DNA from: CALITV01 sp964415795 | Lineage (GTDB): Bacteria; UBP6; UBA1177; JAKLFG01 | Direction: 5' to 3' | Assembly: GCA_964415795.1 (NCBI GenBank) | Contig: CAYQBN010000013.1 | Location: 1-63,788 of the forward strand | DNA: 63,788 bases | Part shown: one piece after another, positions 38,466-47,273 of the stretch | Layout of the letters: each line of letters opens with the position of its first letter | Numbering within the stretch: the first letter of the stretch is position 1 | Program-made: the position numbers and the translations under genes | Notes under the pieces: model-generated | Told to the model about the DNA's origin: nothing | The model's input: only the letters and a program-made list of their open reading frames with translations | Databases searched by the model: none

Positions 38466-38615
38466 CGCTTACCTCTCCATTTGAATAATGGTCACAACCG
38501 TCCGTTTCCGATTGACTCTAAACGGAACGAACTCAAAATTCAACCTTTTTCGGTGATTTTTTGGACGATGTTTCCACATTGATGGGAGCGGGGTTTCGTG
38601 AGGATCGGGAAAAGT

Positions 38616-38644
38616 TTGCCTCACTTTTCTCCGGTAAGTATAAT
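38616..38644 (+). promoter_or_regulatory. Promoter for nupC-malQ
   Basis: TTGCCT (38616-38621) and a perfect TATAAT (38639-38644) are 17 bases apart. The predicted start of transcription near 38651 lies inside the longest possible upstream reading frame, so translation cannot begin at the earlier ATG at 38598. This supports ATG 38679. Confidence 0.75.
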
Positions 38645-38678
38645 GAGTTTCTATCAATCGGGAACCGGAGGTTGGGCC

Positions 38679-39866
38679 ATGCTCCGTTTTGTGAGTTTCC
38701 TTGGCATCTTCGTTTTCGTTCTTCTTGCGTGGCTCCTTTCCGAGGATCGGCGCCGCTTTAACTGGCGTATCGCGGTGCTTGGCATCGTCTCCCAGTTTCT
38801 TTTCGCGCTTCTTATCCTTAAAACTGCTCCGGGCGAGTGGTTTTTCGATGTGGTCAATCGGGCATTTTCCCGCATGATGAAGTTCACAGACGCGGGGAGC
38901 GAGTTCCTTTTCGGTGGATTGCTCAAAGAATGGTCGTTCGCCCTTAAGATACTGCCCACCATTGTCTTCTTTTCGTCATTTTTTACGGTCCTTTACTACT
39001 TTGGGATTCTTCAACGGGTTGTAAAAGGATTTGCGATTGTCTTCCGGCGATTGTTTGGCACTTCGGGGGCCGAGTCGCTCTCAGCGGCGGCCAATATTTT
39101 CATCGGGCAGACCGAGGCGCCGCTCATGGTCCGTCCCTATGTCGAAAAGATGACCCGGTCGGAGCTTATGTGCGTAATGACCGGTGGTATGGCGACCATC
39201 GCAGGCGGCGTGATGGCGGCCTATGTCGGGATGGGGGTAAGCGCGGGACACCTCATGGCGGCCTCGGTCATGTCGGCGCCCGCTGCCATCATGTTCGCGA
39301 AGATCATGGTCCCCGAGACCGGGACACCGGTCACCGCCTCGGTTACCGCGATAGATATTCCGGTGACCGATCGCAACGCGATCGAGGCGGCGGCGCGCGG
39401 TGCCTCCGAAGGGCTCTACCTCGCGCTCAATGTCGGGGCGATGCTGCTCGCCTTCATCGCGTTCGTCGCCTTTTTCAACTATTTCTTCGGGTTCTTTGGC
39501 ATCACGATGGAGCAGGTGCTCGGCTGGATCATGGCGCCGCTTGCCTTCTGCATGGGGGTTCCGTGGGATGAGGCGGTCCGCGTCGGTGCGCTCCTCGGCG
39601 AAAAGACGATACTCAACGAGTTCGTCGCCTACGCCCACCTCTCAGAGGCGATGAAGGCGGGGGGGCTGTCCGATCGTTCGATCGTCATCGCTACCTATGC
39701 TCTCTGCGGTTTTGCCAATCTTGGCTCCATCGCGATACAGATCGGTGGTATTGGTACGATGGCGCCGTCGCGGCGCGGCGAGATAGCAGCGCTCGGCATC
39801 AAGTCGATGATCGCTGGTACCTTCGCGAGTCTCGTCACCGCGAACATTGCCGGTATGTTGATATAG
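38679..39866 (+). CDS. Concentrative nucleoside transporter (NupC/CNT family)
   Basis: This protein of about 395 residues has around nine membrane segments and the CNT core GTSGAESLSAAANIFIGQTEAPL followed by PYVEKMTRSELMCVMTGGMATIAGGVMAAYV, the nucleoside- and Na+-binding region. NEFVAYAHL and GFANLGSIAIQIGGIG form the second half. It should import nucleosides with Na+ or H+. GGAGG seven bases before ATG 38679 and the promoter position fix the start. malQ follows after nine bases, perhaps only by chance of packing. Confidence 0.93.
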   Translation: MLRFVSFLGIFVFVLLAWLLSEDRRRFNWRIAVLGIVSQFLFALLILKTAPGEWFFDVVNRAFSRMMKFTDAGSEFLFGGLLKEWSFALKILPTIVFFSSFFTVLYYFGILQRVVKGFAIVFRRLFGTSGAESLSAAANIFIGQTEAPLMVRPYVEKMTRSELMCVMTGGMATIAGGVMAAYVGMGVSAGHLMAASVMSAPAAIMFAKIMVPETGTPVTASVTAIDIPVTDRNAIEAAARGASEGLYLALNVGAMLLAFIAFVAFFNYFFGFFGITMEQVLGWIMAPLAFCMGVPWDEAVRVGALLGEKTILNEFVAYAHLSEAMKAGGLSDRSIVIATYALCGFANLGSIAIQIGGIGTMAPSRRGEIAALGIKSMIAGTFASLVTANIAGMLI

Positions 39867-39875
39867 GAGAACACC

Positions 39876-41375
39876 ATGGTCTCATCCCGTTCCAGCGGTA
39901 TCATTCTTCATCCGGCGGCCCTGCCGGGATCCGGTCCCATCGGTACACTTGGTTCTGGGGCACGTCGTTTCGTCGATTGGCTTGCCGTGGGCAAACAGTT
40001 GCTCTGGCAGATATTGCCGCTCAACCCGACCTCTTACGACGGTTGTCCTTACAACGCCCACTCGGTCTTTGCGGGGAACCCGTGGCTCATCGATCCGGAC
40101 GATCTTGCGTCCGACGGATTCCTTCCTGACACGACACCGTATCGATGGAAAGGGGGGGATCACCGGCGCGTTGATTTCGATCGAGCCCGCGACCTAAGCA
40201 CGGTGTTCCTTCGCTCTGCTTTCGCAAAGTTCCGGGAAGATCGTCTCTTTTTCGACGATTTCGCTATGTTTCGCAGTGCTCAAGCGCACTGGCTTGGCGA
40301 TTACGCTCTCTATGCCGCGTTGCGGGATCGTTTCGGGACGACCGACTGGAGTACATGGCCGGAAGAGTTCCGCGGGCGACGACCGGCGGCGCTTGCCCGT
40401 TTCGCGCAGGAAGCGGCCGACGAGATCATGTTCCATCAGTTCGTTCAGTGGATTTTTCACCGACAATGGAATGCCCTTCGGCGCTATGCGGCGGAGCGCG
40501 GTGTTCGCATCATCGGTGACATGCCGATGTTCGTTTCGTACGAGAGCAGCGATGTGTGGGCGCACCAAGAGTTGTTCCTTTTGAAGGAGGGAAAACGAAC
40601 CCATGTCGCCGGGGTGCCGCCTGATTACTTCTCACCGACTGGTCAACTGTGGGGAAATCCGCTCTATGACTGGAAGCGGATGGAAGAAGACGGCTTTGCA
40701 TGGTGGGGGAGGCGTTTTGCCCGCACATTCGGGATGTACGATATCGTGAGACTCGACCACTTCCGTGGGTTCGCCGCGTGTTGGGCCGTGCCGGCGGGGG
40801 AGAAAACGGCTGAGAACGGCAAGTGGCGTAAGACGCCGGGGAGGAAACTGTTCGAAACACTGAAAGAACAGTTCGGCGATCTGCCGCTCATTGCCGAGGA
40901 CCTCGGGGTCATTTCGGAGGATGTGGTTGAACTACGCGAACATTTTGGATTTCCCGGGATGAAGGTGCTCCAGTTCGCGTTTGGTTCGCCGCAGCACGAG
41001 TTCCTGCCGCACAACTACACGACGCCGAACTGCGTGGTCTATACCGGCACGCACGACAACGATACGGTGACGGGGTGGTATCAATCGCTCTATGAGCATG
41101 ACCGTCGCGAGGTGAACCGCTACCTCGGTCTTCGCTGGGGTGACAGCCCGGCGTGGGCGCTCATCCGACTCGCGTTTTCCAGTGTCGCAAAGTTTGCTAT
41201 CGTGCCGTTGCAGGATGTCCTTGGCATGGGCTCCGAGGCGCGCTACAATGTCCCCGGGACCGTCGGTCCGCACAACTGGACCTTCCGTTTCACCTACGAT
41301 GACCTCCGTGACGAGACGGCGTGGGGACTCGCCGAACTTTCGTGGCTCTACAACCGCAACAACAAGGCGGGGTAG
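39876..41375 (+). CDS. malQ: 4-alpha-glucanotransferase (amylomaltase)
   Basis: This 499-residue GH77 enzyme has the sugar-binding start SGIILHPAALPG and YDGCPYNAHSVFAGNP, the nucleophile region IVRLDHFRGFAACW, the acid/base region LIAEDLGVISEDV and YTGTHDNDTVTGWY. It shuffles maltodextrin chains and releases glucose in the cytoplasm. AGGAG precedes its ATG. With the surface amylase (43396-45318) and LamB-like porin (45318-46694) it completes a maltodextrin route, although a plasma-membrane maltose transporter is not in the window. Confidence 0.96.
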   Translation: MVSSRSSGIILHPAALPGSGPIGTLGSGARRFVDWLAVGKQLLWQILPLNPTSYDGCPYNAHSVFAGNPWLIDPDDLASDGFLPDTTPYRWKGGDHRRVDFDRARDLSTVFLRSAFAKFREDRLFFDDFAMFRSAQAHWLGDYALYAALRDRFGTTDWSTWPEEFRGRRPAALARFAQEAADEIMFHQFVQWIFHRQWNALRRYAAERGVRIIGDMPMFVSYESSDVWAHQELFLLKEGKRTHVAGVPPDYFSPTGQLWGNPLYDWKRMEEDGFAWWGRRFARTFGMYDIVRLDHFRGFAACWAVPAGEKTAENGKWRKTPGRKLFETLKEQFGDLPLIAEDLGVISEDVVELREHFGFPGMKVLQFAFGSPQHEFLPHNYTTPNCVVYTGTHDNDTVTGWYQSLYEHDRREVNRYLGLRWGDSPAWALIRLAFSSVAKFAIVPLQDVLGMGSEARYNVPGTVGPHNWTFRFTYDDLRDETAWGLAELSWLYNRNNKAG

Positions 41376-41384
41376 ATGCCAGAA

Positions 41385-41813
41385 TTATCCGATAGCCTCG
41401 GTTGCGTCGAATAAGGAAAGCCCGAGCACTTTTGCGTAGCGGACAAAGTCTTTATCGGTAGTGAAGATGGGAAGGCGGTATTTGTCTGCCGCCGCGCAGA
41501 TGAGAAAATCTGTATGCGACCCCTGCACCCCCGCCCGACGGCATCTGTTGGAGAACTGCGCCGCCCGCTCCCATATCTCCGTTGTCAGTGGAAGGTCGTC
41601 AAAGGCCCGGAGATGCCGGCGTAATTTCTCGTACTGTTTTTCGTCGCTGATGCCCGAAAGTATCTCCTGCCTGATGGGGCCGACGAGGTGGGCTCCACCA
41701 TTTGCAATGAGAGCGGCGAGCGCCCCGATGACCGCTCGCTCTTCTTTTCGGTAAAGTGCTTTGCGCCGTCGCAGGGCGAGCGACCAGACCGAGGTGTCTA
41801 CCAGCGCCTTCAT
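41385..41813 (-). CDS. vapC: PIN-domain ribonuclease toxin (VapC family)
   Basis: This 142-residue protein has the PIN acidic residues: Asp in MKALVDTSVW, Glu in IRQEILSG, Asp in GSHTDFLICAAA and TTDKDF. Such toxins cleave tRNA or rRNA to stop growth. It overlaps vapB by four bases (ATGA). The pair sits between malQ and a lipoprotein gene, probably a mobile insertion. Confidence 0.93.
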   Translation of the reverse strand: MKALVDTSVWSLALRRRKALYRKEERAVIGALAALIANGGAHLVGPIRQEILSGISDEKQYEKLRRHLRAFDDLPLTTEIWERAAQFSNRCRRAGVQGSHTDFLICAAADKYRLPIFTTDKDFVRYAKVLGLSLFDATEAIG

Positions 41814-42010
41814 GAGCGTTTTCGCTCGGCCTTGTAATCGTACTTCGGCTCGTAGATGACCTTGCCGAAGTAGTCGGTGACCTTGAGTTGCTCGAGGTGC
41901 TTGATGTAGGCGGCAAGCGCCGTGTTCACCGTTTCTTTTTTGGTCCGGTGTTTCCCCAGTTTTTGCGCTTTTGCGAGTAGCGCGTCGTCAATGCCAAGGT
42001 TGGTAGGCAT
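41810..42010 (-). CDS. vapB: Antitoxin of VapB type
   Basis: This 66-residue protein starts MPTNLGIDDALLAKAQKLGKHRTKKETVNTAL, a ribbon-helix-helix-like DNA-binding region, and ends with a basic, likely disordered tail that would wrap the toxin (YEPKYDYKAERKRS). It should neutralise the PIN toxin and autorepress the operon. GAGGATG before the ATG supports the start. Confidence 0.9.
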   Translation of the reverse strand: MPTNLGIDDALLAKAQKLGKHRTKKETVNTALAAYIKHLEQLKVTDYFGKVIYEPKYDYKAERKRS

Positions 42011-42079
42011 GGCATCCTCTTCTAAAGGTTCTTACACAAGAATATAAGGAGAAATGTGTGAGTCAAGAGGATTGATAAT

Positions 42080-43255
42080 TTAGATCCGTATCACGCCCCA
42101 TTCAGTAACGGTGAATCCGTCGCGCACAAAGGGTGCCGGCGCTTCGGGCGGTAGGATGGTGACCGGTTCGTTAGTTGTCTCGATGAGATAACGGTGCCGC
42201 AGAATACTGTCGGGAGCGATGGAAAGTTCGAGCGTCTCAAGGGTGCTGATGACGGTGTCATCCTGCGGATAGACGATGAGGTATCGCGGGCCAGCAAGAC
42301 GCGGTATCCACCACTCAATAAAGTCCTCTATCTCCTGACCGGCAAATCCGCGCGCCGCAAGGTCGCTCCGGAAGAATTGCTCCATTTCATCGGTCGGCAC
42401 AAGGTAGCCCCGTTTTTTTTGCCAGCCGCTCGGCTGGACGCTTTCGTAAAAGAGGAATCGCCATTGTCCGTCAATAAGGCCGTCGGGAGTCACCCGAACG
42501 GTCCATCCGTCGTCGTAGAGCGGCTCCGACACCGTGACGTGGCCTCCCTGCGGGAAACCGATGCGCACGGTGACGGTAAGTGGCACGGTCGGGTAGAGGT
42601 AGATGTTCGGTTTTTCGTCCACCCCTTCGCAGTGGGCATACCATCTGCCTTCATCATCCTGATGGTCGTAGCATACTTGGTTTGGAGGGCAATCGCCTTT
42701 CAATACCCACTCTCCGAGATCATTGCACACATAGATGCCATCTGTTCGGCAAACGCTTTCTCCTTTCGAACAGATTCTTTCTTGGCAGGTTGCGCTGTAA
42801 ACGCCGTCCTTATAGGTTTCGGAACAAATCTCGGTACCGTCTGTTTTACACTCTTTCAGTTTTTCTAATGTGCCGTTCACGCAGATGCTGACAACCGTTT
42901 TCCAAGTGCATAGAGTATCGTTCTCTTTACACTCTGGCCCCTCGGGAGTTGTGTTCTGTAAACATTGTGCATCGTATTTGCCATTGATATCGTCCCAGTG
43001 ATCGTAACAGTCCCACCCGTATATGGCCATATCGCAGCTCGAGACATATTCCCAGCCGTTTTCGGAGCACACGACGATGACGGTGCCCTTGGTAGCCAGG
43101 TAACCGCATCGAGTGTCTCCGGTACGGCAGAGTAAATTGTCGCTGTCTGGGGAAATGTCATTCTCAGAGGAGATGTCGTTATCGGAGGGGGTATCGCCTG
43201 TCTTGTCACACACCGCGATAAAGAACACGGCAAAAATGAATGCTAACCATTTCAT
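42080..43255 (-). CDS. Cys-rich exported protein with C-terminal KPNIYLYP domain
   Basis: This protein of about 391 residues has a hydrophobic N-terminal segment ending FIAVC, close to a lipobox although Val at -1 is unusual. A Ser/Asp/Asn-rich linker follows (about 22-45), then five to six Cys-containing repeats (about 46-225, for example CKENDTLCTWKTVVSICVNGTLEKLKEC). The C-terminal half begins KPNIYLYPTVPLTVTV, a conserved uncharacterised domain seen in many bacteria, and may include a peptidase-like or carbohydrate-binding fold. It is probably surface-exposed. The start MKWLAFIF is at 43255. No function is known. Confidence 0.75.
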   Translation of the reverse strand: MKWLAFIFAVFFIAVCDKTGDTPSDNDISSENDISPDSDNLLCRTGDTRCGYLATKGTVIVVCSENGWEYVSSCDMAIYGWDCYDHWDDINGKYDAQCLQNTTPEGPECKENDTLCTWKTVVSICVNGTLEKLKECKTDGTEICSETYKDGVYSATCQERICSKGESVCRTDGIYVCNDLGEWVLKGDCPPNQVCYDHQDDEGRWYAHCEGVDEKPNIYLYPTVPLTVTVRIGFPQGGHVTVSEPLYDDGWTVRVTPDGLIDGQWRFLFYESVQPSGWQKKRGYLVPTDEMEQFFRSDLAARGFAGQEIEDFIEWWIPRLAGPRYLIVYPQDDTVISTLETLELSIAPDSILRHRYLIETTNEPVTILPPEAPAPFVRDGFTVTEWGVIRI

Positions 43256-43395
43256 GAGAAAGTCTTCGTCTTGATGATGATATTCTGCAATAAGAATAAG
43301 ATTCCCCAGTAAGAAAGTCAATCAAAAAATATCGGTTGCGAAAAAAAGATAGTAGGTTAAGAAAAGTTCAGCGGATTGGAGTCAAGAGGGAAAAA

Positions 43396-45318
43396 TCACC
43401 GTGTCAGGACGCGCACCGAGCGTTTGGGCAAGGTCATCCTGAGGGTGCCGTTCGCGCCGACGGTGACAGTGACCGAAGAGCCGGGAATGCGGTCGTGGAG
43501 CACGGTGCCGGCGGGGAAGGAGGTCTGCATATCGGTCCCTTCGAACGAGGTCTCGGAACTTTTGGTGGGGTGGGTGTTGAGTATCACGAGCGCAGTGTTC
43601 CCCTTGTAGGTCCGCTCGAAGGCGAGAATGCCGGCGTCCGACTCGTCGCCGGTGTGGTCGGTTGACCAGCGGATCGTGAGGTCGCCGCGCCGGAGCGGCT
43701 CGAGTTCTTTGCGGAGCGCGGTAAGCGTCGCAATGTGGCGGAAGGTGGCGTTCGTCGTATCGTAGCCGGATGTGGCGAGGTTCTCGCGGTTCGCCGGATC
43801 GTTGCCGCCATTGAAGTTCTGCTCGGTGCCGTAGTAGATGCAGGGGATGCCGTCCATCGTGAGGAGGAGCGACAGCGCATTGCGGAGCGCCTCCTCGTCG
43901 GGCTTGTCGTAGAGGAAGCGCGGAAGGTCGTGGTTGTCCATGAAGTTAACGAGCAGTTTCTGGGGCGAGAGGACATTGCCGTCGGCGTCGGTGACGCCCG
44001 AAACGGTGCCGTAGTTGACGGCGCGGGCGTTGTAAAGGTTCTCGAAGTTGCGCGTCGGGCCGCCCCACTTGAATATCGCGTCGAACACTTGGAACTTCTG
44101 CGAGAAGTAGAAGACCGAGTCCATCTCCCCGTTCTTGGTGAAACTGCCAATGAGTTCGTCGTTGCCGTCGAAGGCCTCGCCGAAGATGAAGAACTTCTCT
44201 TTGCCGATGCTCTTGGCGAACTCGCGGATGGCGGGGGTGAAGACCTGCCAGAACTCGTGCTCGACATGTTTTATCGTGTCGATGCGGAATCCGTCGAAAT
44301 CGGCGGCCGCGATCCAGTACTGATAGACGCGGATGAGCGCCTTGCGGACATCGTCGCGGGTCGTGTCGAGGTCCTTGAGACCGCCGGGGAAGTCACCTTT
44401 GACCACTTGGTATGGGCTGTCCCATGTCACGATGCGGCCGCGGCGGTTGTACCAGTTCTCGTTCTGGAATTCGACCGGCAAGGGAGGAACGCGGTTTATC
44501 TCGGGCATGTAGATCCAGCGGATCGGCGCGAGACCCGACTCACCTGCCTCGGAGAAGGACATGATGCCGCGTGGGTCGAAGTCGGGATCCCATTCGCTGT
44601 AGCGCTTTATTTCGAGTTTCTGCGGATAACCCTCGGCGCAACGGCTCATACAGGTGTCGAAGCACTGTTTGTTGGCGCACCCGTCGGATCCCCAGCAGGC
44701 GCCGGCGCTGAAAGGAGCGTCGTACTCGGGTTCGCAGATGGCGTCGCCGTCGGCCTCGGGGAGGCTCATGATGCGCTGGCAGTAGGTATAACAGTCCATC
44801 GAGGAGCCCATCACCGACTCGTCGGGGCGGCCGTTCTTGTTGATGTCGTAGTAGAAGAGTTGCCCGACATGGTTCGCGACGATGTCGAGGATGACCGTGA
44901 AGCCGTTCTCGTGGAGGATCTGCACCATCTCGCGCAGTTTGGCGAGGTCGCCGAAGTGGGGGTTGACGGTGAGATAGTCCTGCGTCCAGTAGCCGTGGTA
45001 GCCGGCGATGCCGGCGTCCTCTTCGACATTGCGCACCACCGGACTTATCCAGAGCGTCGTGACGCCGAGTTCCTTGAGGTAGGGGATCTTATCGATGATG
45101 CCTTGGAAGTCGCCGCCGTGCCACGCCGCAAGGTTGTTCGGATCGGCGTTGTGGTCGTTGTTGATGTCGCTGTTCGCGAAACGATCGGTGATGAGTTGGT
45201 AGATGATCTCGTCACGCCAATCGTCAACATGGTTGGTGATAGGCATTTCGCCGGCGACTTTGCTCGTGTCCACGCATGCGGTGAAAAACAAAGGAAGAAG
45301 AAGTAAGAGTCGTCTCAT
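43396..45318 (-). CDS. GH13 alpha-amylase-family lipoprotein with Cys-rich insertion
   Basis: This protein of about 640 residues has a lipoprotein signal (MRRLLLLLPLFFTAC). A GH13 barrel follows with region I DIVANH (145-150), the nucleophile Asp347 in GFRIDTIKHV, Glu381 in FGEAFDG and NHD in FMDNHDLPRF, so the catalytic triad is complete. It should cleave alpha-1,4 glucans at the cell surface. An insertion at about residues 176-227 carries eight Cys, atypical for the family. The stop-start TGATG overlap with the porin couples the two genes, a surface-digestion and uptake pair. Confidence 0.93.
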   Translation of the reverse strand: MRRLLLLLPLFFTACVDTSKVAGEMPITNHVDDWRDEIIYQLITDRFANSDINNDHNADPNNLAAWHGGDFQGIIDKIPYLKELGVTTLWISPVVRNVEEDAGIAGYHGYWTQDYLTVNPHFGDLAKLREMVQILHENGFTVILDIVANHVGQLFYYDINKNGRPDESVMGSSMDCYTYCQRIMSLPEADGDAICEPEYDAPFSAGACWGSDGCANKQCFDTCMSRCAEGYPQKLEIKRYSEWDPDFDPRGIMSFSEAGESGLAPIRWIYMPEINRVPPLPVEFQNENWYNRRGRIVTWDSPYQVVKGDFPGGLKDLDTTRDDVRKALIRVYQYWIAAADFDGFRIDTIKHVEHEFWQVFTPAIREFAKSIGKEKFFIFGEAFDGNDELIGSFTKNGEMDSVFYFSQKFQVFDAIFKWGGPTRNFENLYNARAVNYGTVSGVTDADGNVLSPQKLLVNFMDNHDLPRFLYDKPDEEALRNALSLLLTMDGIPCIYYGTEQNFNGGNDPANRENLATSGYDTTNATFRHIATLTALRKELEPLRRGDLTIRWSTDHTGDESDAGILAFERTYKGNTALVILNTHPTKSSETSFEGTDMQTSFPAGTVLHDRIPGSSVTVTVGANGTLRMTLPKRSVRVLTR

Positions 45319-46694
45319 CACCGGTACTCCGTGTTGAACCACCACTCGGCACCGATGCCGAGGAAGTGCTGAACCTTCCGTTCGCGCCGCTTGTCGCCTT
45401 CAGGGAAGAGCGCTCGGGCGTCGTCGTTCACGAAACTTGCGGTGTACACGAGCCGCAACTGGGGTCTGCCGTAGGAGAGCGATTCGCCGCGGTAGATGAG
45501 CGGGAAGAGAGAGATTTTGGTTATCATCGGGATCGTTTCGCGCGCCGTTTCGGTAGAGATACCGTTCGGTTTTCTGAGTTGGTGGGAGAATTCCAGCCCG
45601 AGTGCGAGCGAGTCGAGCAGTTTGACATGCGGTCGCACCGCGACAATGAACTCCCAGCCGTCGTCGTTGTCGTACGTGTTCGGGTCGGCGTCAACGAAAT
45701 AGCGGGCATAGGAACCGACCATCGTACTCATGCGCCAGAACTCGGCGTTTCCGGTGAGCGCGACGAGAAACTCGCGCGCCGCGGTCGTTTTGTGATTGAC
45801 ATCGTATCCGAATGGCTCGCCAAGCGTCCCATACGCGGCGAGTCCGCCCGAGTACTTGACGAAGAGGTGGGCGAAACTGTGGGGAAGGAAACCGATCGCA
45901 CCGAACTGCGCGCCGATCGACCAGCCGAAGTCCGCGGGATAATGCACCTCGTCCCGCTCGGTCGCCGCGTTGATGCTGTACTCGCTGATGCGGGTACCCG
46001 AGCCAATGCTCTGGACCTCTCCGAAGAGTTTTGCTTTGAGCGCAAATGGCGACTCCGGTGTGCGTAGGAAGTAGTGGGTCGCCTTGGCGCCGGCGATGAT
46101 GCGCTGGCGGTCCATCCACTCGACCGTTTCGGTTCCGAAGGTGTCTGAGGGGACCTCGCGCTTCTGCACCTGCCAGTCGGTCTCAAGCCGGTTGAGGCCG
46201 ACATGGAGGTCTATCTCGGTGTCGGTGTAGTGAAGCCCTGCGCCGGCGCCGTAAATGTTGACTTCATCGAGCGGCCAGAAGTCGAACAGATAGATGTCGT
46301 CGCCGCGGTACATGCGGCTACCGGCCCAGAAAAGGAGCGGCTTGTAGAGAAAGTGATCGGCCCGCACGAAGAGATTGCGGATGGCGCTGATGAGGTCGAA
46401 GTTGCCGGTGTCGTGAAAGAGCGACTCGCCAAAGGCGATTGTCGTAACGAGGTGAAAATCGGTTTCCTCCGGCTTGTTCGCGAAATCGTAGACGAAGTCG
46501 AGTTCGAGGTAGGTCGGTTGTTCGAGCCGCGAGCCGTGAGAAACGATGTTGGTATGGCGCCCTGATCCGCCTTCGAGGTCGGTCGAAGGCTGGACGCGGC
46601 CGTAGGAGCCGAAAACGAAGCGGGCATCGCCGTCCTCGGCGCTTACCGTCGCGCAGAGGAAAAAAGCGCAGAGGAAAATTATTCGCAAAAGCAT
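45318..46694 (-). CDS. LamB-like maltoporin/carbohydrate porin
   Basis: This 458-residue protein has a signal peptide (MLLRIIFLCAFFLCATVSA) and alternating beta-strand pattern ending in an aromatic-rich strand. LLFWAGSRMYRGDDIYLFDFWPLDEVNIYGAGAGL is reminiscent of the LamB signature for an outer-membrane trimeric sugar channel. Context with a surface amylase supports maltodextrin uptake. The start overlaps the upstream small lipoprotein gene by 16 bases, with GGAAGG before ATG 46694. Specificity is inferred, and a broader porin role is possible. Confidence 0.82.
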   Translation of the reverse strand: MLLRIIFLCAFFLCATVSAEDGDARFVFGSYGRVQPSTDLEGGSGRHTNIVSHGSRLEQPTYLELDFVYDFANKPEETDFHLVTTIAFGESLFHDTGNFDLISAIRNLFVRADHFLYKPLLFWAGSRMYRGDDIYLFDFWPLDEVNIYGAGAGLHYTDTEIDLHVGLNRLETDWQVQKREVPSDTFGTETVEWMDRQRIIAGAKATHYFLRTPESPFALKAKLFGEVQSIGSGTRISEYSINAATERDEVHYPADFGWSIGAQFGAIGFLPHSFAHLFVKYSGGLAAYGTLGEPFGYDVNHKTTAAREFLVALTGNAEFWRMSTMVGSYARYFVDADPNTYDNDDGWEFIVAVRPHVKLLDSLALGLEFSHQLRKPNGISTETARETIPMITKISLFPLIYRGESLSYGRPQLRLVYTASFVNDDARALFPEGDKRRERKVQHFLGIGAEWWFNTEYR

Positions 46695-47152
46695 TGGTCC
46701 TTCCCGGCATTTGAACTATAGCCGCACCCGACCGCCGTCGCGTAGCCAAGATCGTGACAAGCGTCGGCGCACAAGTGTCGTTTCCAGAAGCCGCCGTCGC
46801 AGTAGTAAATAGCGGTGACGCCGTCGCATGCGGTCGCTCCTTCGATGCAGTAGTAAAGGGTATCGTCGTCGGGATCGGGATCGCGGTCATAGAAGGTGAT
46901 GGTGCTCGTCTCCTCGTCGAAGAGCCACACGACCGACGGCGGCTCGACAGCGAAGAGCACCTGCGGTGCCTCAAGAGTAATGGTTTTTTTACCGCCTGGC
47001 TCGAGGGTGAACGATTCCCAATCCTGGCCGTTAGGGCTGATGAGGAGGGTAAGCGACGACTTATTTATGAAGGTGCCTCGGTAGGGAACTTCATTGAGGT
47101 CGGAGCAGGCGATCGCCGTGAAGAAAAGAACGGCCGCAAGTATGGCTCTCAT
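46679..47152 (-). CDS. Small Cys-rich lipoprotein
   Basis: This 157-residue protein has a lipoprotein signal (MRAILAAVLFFTAIAC). The middle has a beta-rich domain (about 25-90). The C-terminal half has eight Cys (YYCIEGATACDGVTAIYYC and on), suggesting disulfides outside the cytoplasm. It leads the operon with the porin and amylase, so a role in glucan binding or in porin-amylase assembly is plausible, by context only. I do not recognise the family. Confidence 0.75.
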   Translation of the reverse strand: MRAILAAVLFFTAIACSDLNEVPYRGTFINKSSLTLLISPNGQDWESFTLEPGGKKTITLEAPQVLFAVEPPSVVWLFDEETSTITFYDRDPDPDDDTLYYCIEGATACDGVTAIYYCDGGFWKRHLCADACHDLGYATAVGCGYSSNAGKDQCFCE

Positions 47153-47273
47153 GCGCTTTCCTCAAAAGCGGATAATGCCGACGAACATCATCCTAGCGGT
47201 TCTCCGGGGAAAATGCAAGGAATGGAAATCTAGTGAAGAAGAGCCTCCGTCGATAGGATATGCGGTGCGGCAG

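Noticed and set aside
43735..45306. Long plus-strand open frame opposite the GH13 amylase
   Set aside because: The opposite strand holds complete GH13 catalytic motifs and a lipoprotein signal. The antisense frame is rich in Val, Glu and Gly without any motif.
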